Assembly: GCA_025751475.1 (NCBI GenBank) | Contig: JAOWLD010000003.1 | Span: 124,001-188,000 of the forward strand | Direction of reading: 5' to 3' | Length of the DNA stretch: 64,000 bases | Source of the DNA: Rhodobacteraceae bacterium XHP0102 | Lineage (GTDB): Bacteria > Pseudomonadota > Alphaproteobacteria > Rhodobacterales > Rhodobacteraceae | In this document: positions 60,782 to 64,000 of the stretch, in pieces | How the letters are laid out: every line of letters begins with the position of its first letter | Numbering within the stretch: position 1 is the first letter of the stretch | Program-made: the position numbers and the translations under genes | The notes under the pieces: model-generated | Databases searched by the model: none | What the model was told of the DNA's origin: nothing | What the model saw: only the letters and a program-made list of their open reading frames with translations

Positions 60782-60804
60782 AACAAATTTTTGCCAAATT
60801 TGTT
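60782..60804. promoter_or_regulatory. inverted repeat upstream of the sugar transferase
   Basis: AACAAATTT-TTGCC-AAATTTGTT: perfect 9-bp arms in the AT-rich gap, 90-112 bases before the sugar transferase ATG. Good candidate operator for the step that commits the cell to polysaccharide synthesis. Confidence 0.5.
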
Positions 60805-60875
60805 CCAACTACATGATTTAAAATGAAACTTTCTTGAGATGCGGGCGGTGCGGCAACCTTTTAAACTGCACATCT

Positions 60876-60912
60876 TTTTGCAGGTGCAATGATCGATTCT
60901 GCACTTGCAAAA
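60876..60912. repeat. inverted repeat downstream of the FAD oxidoreductase
   Basis: TTTTGCAGGTGCA and TGCACTTGCAAAA, 13-base arms with one mismatch and an 11-base loop, 25 bases after the oxidoreductase stop. It may end that minus-strand transcript, although no T-run follows, or act as an operator. Confidence 0.4.
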
Positions 60913-60936
60913 CCTGCGGTTGTATTGGGGTTCGGT

Positions 60937-62229
60937 TCAACGGTTTTGGGTTGCGTGCCCGAGCGCTGCCCCAATTTCATAATACGCCCCACGCAATCTC
61001 GCCCAACGGGTTGGTGCATGGTCCACAGGGGGTAGCGGCCATGCGCTTTGGTCCCCCTCTAGAAGGGCGCGCGCGGCGGCCGTGCCAAATACGGACCCTG
61101 GCCCGATCCCGCGCCCCGAATAGCCGAACACAGCCGCGCCATTTGGCCCGATCTGTCGAACTTTGGGGATATGGTCGCCCGTCATCGCGATGCGCCCCTG
61201 CCAGATATGGCTAAAGCCTTGGCCTGCCAGTTGCGGGAAGGTTTGCGCCAATTTGCGCGCGGCCCACGCGTGGTGGCTGTTTCCACCCAAGCGGCCCTCC
61301 ACATTGCCAATCGCGCCTAAGATCAGGCGCCCTGCCGCATCCATGCGAAAGGAACTCATCACCAGTGCCGTATCCCATGCCCCTTCGCCCCCCGACAGAA
61401 TGCTGCTGCGCAAATCCTCAGGCAGAGGGGTGGTGGCGAATTGGCTGTAATACACAGGGATAAAGCTGGGGCGATAGCCCGAAAATGCGGCCAGATGATA
61501 GGCATTGGTCGCGATCAACGTGGCTTTGGCCTTGATCGCGCGCTGGCCCGTTTGCACAAGCCACCCTGTGCCGTCATGGCGGATATCCTCCACCGCAATG
61601 GGGACAAAAATCTGTGCGCCCGCCGCTTGCGCGGCACGGGCCAAGCCACGCGCATAAGACAAGGGCTGTATCGTGCCTGCACGCGGATCAAACAGCGCGC
61701 CCGCAAACGCATCACTGCCCGTGCGCCTGCGCGCTTCCGCACCATCCAGAAGTTGCAATGGCGCACCATGGCGGTTGCCTTGGCGGTGGCGCATTTGCAA
61801 ATCTGAAAAGCCACTGGCGTTATGCGCGCAATGCAGCGTGCCGTCCCGCCGCGCTTCGCAGGCGATCTTTTCGCGGGCTATCAGGGAAAACACATGGTCT
61901 GGTGCCGCCCCAAGCGCGGCAATCAATTTGGGGCCTGTTTCCTCCCCCATTTTTTGGATGATCTCATCAGGCGGCAGCCATAGGCCCGCATTGACCAAAC
62001 CGACATTGCGCCCAGAGCCGCCATGGCCGATTTCGGTCGCCTCGAACAGCGCGACACGCGCCCCCATACGCGCGGCCTCCAAAGCGGCGCAAAGCCCAGT
62101 GAAGCCGCCGCCCACAACCGCCAAATCAACCTGATCGGGCAGAGCGACCAACGGGTCTGGCGTGATCCGCTCAACGGCGGTGTCCTGCCAAAGATTGCCC
62201 TTAGAGCCAAAAGCACCAGACGCCTGCAT
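60937..62229 (-). CDS. FAD-dependent oxidoreductase (DAO family, PuuB/OrdL-like)
   Basis: A 430-residue flavoprotein with N-terminal ADP-binding motif LAVVGGGFTGLCAALEAARMGARVALFEA near 36-64, GGSGRNVGLVNAGLW (flavin contact) and C-terminal IGPNGAAVFGYSGRGIGPGSVFGTAAA. Relatives oxidise gamma-glutamylputrescine or other secondary amines to aldehydes with H2O2 release. The substrate is not clear. It follows the acyl-CoA dehydrogenase by 18 bases on the same strand and probably shares its transcript. Confidence 0.85.
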   Translation of the reverse strand: MQASGAFGSKGNLWQDTAVERITPDPLVALPDQVDLAVVGGGFTGLCAALEAARMGARVALFEATEIGHGGSGRNVGLVNAGLWLPPDEIIQKMGEETGPKLIAALGAAPDHVFSLIAREKIACEARRDGTLHCAHNASGFSDLQMRHRQGNRHGAPLQLLDGAEARRRTGSDAFAGALFDPRAGTIQPLSYARGLARAAQAAGAQIFVPIAVEDIRHDGTGWLVQTGQRAIKAKATLIATNAYHLAAFSGYRPSFIPVYYSQFATTPLPEDLRSSILSGGEGAWDTALVMSSFRMDAAGRLILGAIGNVEGRLGGNSHHAWAARKLAQTFPQLAGQGFSHIWQGRIAMTGDHIPKVRQIGPNGAAVFGYSGRGIGPGSVFGTAAARALLEGDQSAWPLPPVDHAPTRWARLRGAYYEIGAALGHATQNR

Positions 62230-62247
62230 CGGCGCGCCCCTTTGTGA

Positions 62248-63462
62248 TTAGAAAAACGCCTGAAGCCCTGTTTGCGCGCGCCCCAAAATAAGGGCGTGCA
62301 CGTCATGCGTGCCTTCATAGGTGTTGACCGTCTCAAGGTTCTGCGCGTGCCGCATCACGTGATATTCCGCCATGATCCCATTGCCGCCATGCATATCCCG
62401 CGCATCGCGCGCCACAGCGAGGGCTTTGCCGCAATTGTTGCGCTTGATCAGGCTGATCAATTCGGGCGCACAGCTGCCCTCATCCATCATCCGACCTGCG
62501 CGCAATGCGCCCTGTAGGCCAAGCGCGATTTCCGTCTGCATATCGGCCAGTTTTTTCTGAAACAGCTGCGTTTGTGCAAGGGGGCGGTCAAATTGACGGC
62601 GGTCCAGCCCATATTGGCGTGCACGGTGCCAACAATCCTCGGCTGCGCCCATCACCCCCCAGGCAATGCCATAGCGCGCGCGGTTGAGGCACCCAAATGG
62701 CCCCTTGAGGCCCTCGACATTTGGCAAAAGCGCGTCTTCTGGCACGGCCACCTGATCCATCACGATCTCGCCCGTGACCGAGGCGCGCAATGAAAGTTTG
62801 CCTTCGATCTTGGGCGCAGACAGGCCCTTCATCCCTTTCTCAAGGATGAACCCACGGATTTTGCCGCCATGGGCCTCGGATTTGGCCCAAACGATGAAGA
62901 CATCCGCGATTGGCGCGTTGGAAATCCACATCTTGGCGCCATTGAGCACATATCCATCCGCCGTTTTCGTGGCGGTGGTTTTCATTCCTGCAGGGTCCGA
63001 GCCTGCTTCGGGTTCTGTTAAGCCGAAACAGCCGATCATCTCGCCGCTGATCAGCTTGGGCAGATATTTTTGTTTCTGGTCTTCTGACCCGTAGGCATGG
63101 ATTGGATAGATCACGAGGCTTGATTGCACCGACATCATCGAGCGATAGCCTGAATCAACGCGCTCCACCTCCCGCGCGATCAGGCCGTAGCTGACGTAGC
63201 TTGCACCGAGCCCGCCATAGGTTTCTGGCACGGTTACACCCAGCAAACCCATCTCGCCCATCATCGGAAACAGTTCAGGCGCACTTGTCTCGTGCAAATA
63301 GGCCTGCGTCACACGTGGGCTGAGATGCTCCTGCGCGAAGGCCTGTGCGCTTTGCGCGATCATCGCCTCCTCTGAGGTGAGCTGCGCAGAAAGATGAAAC
63401 GGGTCCGCCCATTCAAACGGGGCCAAGGCGGGGCCTGATTTGGGAGTTTGACCATCGGGCAT
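62248..63462 (-). CDS. acyl-CoA dehydrogenase, glutaryl-CoA dehydrogenase type
   Basis: A 404-residue flavoenzyme: [19 protein letters not shown] near 147-165, [54 protein letters not shown] and the C-terminal [44 protein letters not shown], in which the Glu of TYEGT is the catalytic base of the GCDH group. It would turn glutaryl-CoA into crotonyl-CoA in lysine or tryptophan breakdown. SD AAGGAG nine bases before the ATG fixes the start; 20 codons upstream lack similarity. Confidence 0.9.
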   Translation of the reverse strand: MPDGQTPKSGPALAPFEWADPFHLSAQLTSEEAMIAQSAQAFAQEHLSPRVTQAYLHETSAPELFPMMGEMGLLGVTVPETYGGLGASYVSYGLIAREVERVDSGYRSMMSVQSSLVIYPIHAYGSEDQKQKYLPKLISGEMIGCFGLTEPEAGSDPAGMKTTATKTADGYVLNGAKMWISNAPIADVFIVWAKSEAHGGKIRGFILEKGMKGLSAPKIEGKLSLRASVTGEIVMDQVAVPEDALLPNVEGLKGPFGCLNRARYGIAWGVMGAAEDCWHRARQYGLDRRQFDRPLAQTQLFQKKLADMQTEIALGLQGALRAGRMMDEGSCAPELISLIKRNNCGKALAVARDARDMHGGNGIMAEYHVMRHAQNLETVNTYEGTHDVHALILGRAQTGLQAFF

Positions 63463-63538
63463 CGTTACACACTCCTTTTCGTAGGTTTCACCGAATGTGC
63501 CGCGATCCGCGGGCGGGTTCAACCCATCTGCTATGGGA

Positions 63539-64000
63539 TCACCGAAGGCCCAACCGCTTTTTCAAGCTGCGCTTCCAACGGAACATCAGATGGACGCGCC
63601 GCGCATGACGCAAATCTGCTATGGTTACAGCGGGGGTTTTGGTCACGGCCATGCGGCGCAAGATTGTCAGGGTGCCTGCGCGGGCCTCCATTTTGAAATC
63701 GGGGTTATGGGCAAGGAAGGTGTCAATTGCCCAGCCCACGCCAGGGAAAGCCGCGCCGTGATCATGTAAGGCAATCACACCGCCTGCAGGCACGCAATCG
63801 GCCCATTGAAGATCGACCGTCACGTAGTAATGTCGATGGTCGCCATCAATAAAAACGAAATCAAACATTTGACCAGAGGCCCGAGCGGGGGCGATGAAAT
63901 CCTGTGTCACCCCTTTCCAAAAGGTTACGCTTTGCGGATCAATCCCCGCCGATGTCAGGTTGCGGGTGATGATATTTTCTTGATCGGGGTAATAGGTCAG
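63539..64000 (-). CDS. class I SAM-dependent methyltransferase (3' part, runs off window)
   Basis: Open to the window end without a stop; the visible 153 residues begin [19 protein letters not shown] and include [36 protein letters not shown], the core of the Methyltransf_24-type family (acidic loop FIDGDH, then the strand ending in HDH). The SAM-binding glycine loop must lie upstream, outside the window. The tail is basic. Substrate unknown; such enzymes occur in surface polysaccharide and secondary metabolism. Confidence 0.8.
   Translation of the reverse strand: MTYYPDQENIITRNLTSAGIDPQSVTFWKGVTQDFIAPARASGQMFDFVFIDGDHRHYYVTVDLQWADCVPAGGVIALHDHGAAFPGVGWAIDTFLAHNPDFKMEARAGTLTILRRMAVTKTPAVTIADLRHARRVHLMFRWKRSLKKRLGLR

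Noticed and set aside
63515-63540. GGTTCAACCC resembling a tRNA T-arm
   Set aside because: No acceptor, D-arm or anticodon arm can be built around it, and it lies in the leader of the acyl-CoA dehydrogenase gene.

Overview
The window looks like chromosomal DNA of an alphaproteobacterium of the order Rhodobacterales (Roseobacter/Rhodobacter group). The signs are moderately high GC (high fifties by eye), a RegA/PrrA-type response regulator, a GcvT/DmdA-like fragment, two genes like the Rhodobacter capsulatus gene transfer agent head-spike genes, and tightly overlapping ATGA/GTGA operons. The species cannot be named from the sequence. I saw no rRNA, tRNA, insertion sequence or CRISPR array.

Layout. 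0-3.4 kb: di-haem cytochrome c peroxidase, orphan RegA-like regulator, secreted fasciclin protein, a truncated TRIC-family remnant and a DoxX protein. 3.5-6.8 kb: zinc uptake, zur-znuC-znuB on the minus strand facing znuA, with a candidate Zur operator between them and a 30-bp tandem repeat encoding a histidine-rich loop in ZnuA. 6.9-10.3 kb: an N-terminally deleted DmdA/GcvT-like pseudogene, an EamA transporter and a DEAD-box helicase. 10.3-22.1 kb: a purine cluster with a Gfo/Idh oxidoreductase, an 8-oxoguanine-deaminase-like amidohydrolase, xdhABC and a BMP-type nucleoside ABC transporter. A 38-residue lipoprotein gene follows. 22.6-33.1 kb: what I read as a sulfoquinovose oxidative desulfurisation (sulfo-SMO) locus, with flavin monooxygenase, aldo/keto reductase, flavin reductase, a complete sugar ABC transporter and a YeiH-type exporter. 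Divergent from it are a GntR regulator and a Gfo/Idh protein that could be an NAD-dependent sulfoquinovosidase.

33.1-40.5 kb holds the most unusual region: an AbrB/Doc-like pair with a degraded Fic motif, then a Roadblock/LC7 protein followed by four GTPase genes in the order large dynamin-like, small, large dynamin-like, small. The last small GTPase has lost its G3 motif and carries a second Roadblock-like domain at its C-terminus. The pattern suggests a duplicated pair of GTPases working with Roadblock modules, probably in membrane or envelope remodelling or in defence. I know of no described system with this gene order.

40.6-60.7 kb is a surface polysaccharide region on both strands: rmlCBD (no rmlA), glycosyltransferases, flippase, AT-rich Wzy-like polymerase, WecG-type transferase, BY-kinase with an adjacent PPP-type phosphatase, O-antigen-ligase-like protein and an ExoY/WbaP-type initiating sugar transferase. 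The gene transfer agent spike genes lie inside it; in R. capsulatus such spikes bind the capsule. 60.9-64 kb: an amino-acid-oxidase-type flavoprotein, a glutaryl-CoA-dehydrogenase-like enzyme and the 3' part of a methyltransferase running off the end.
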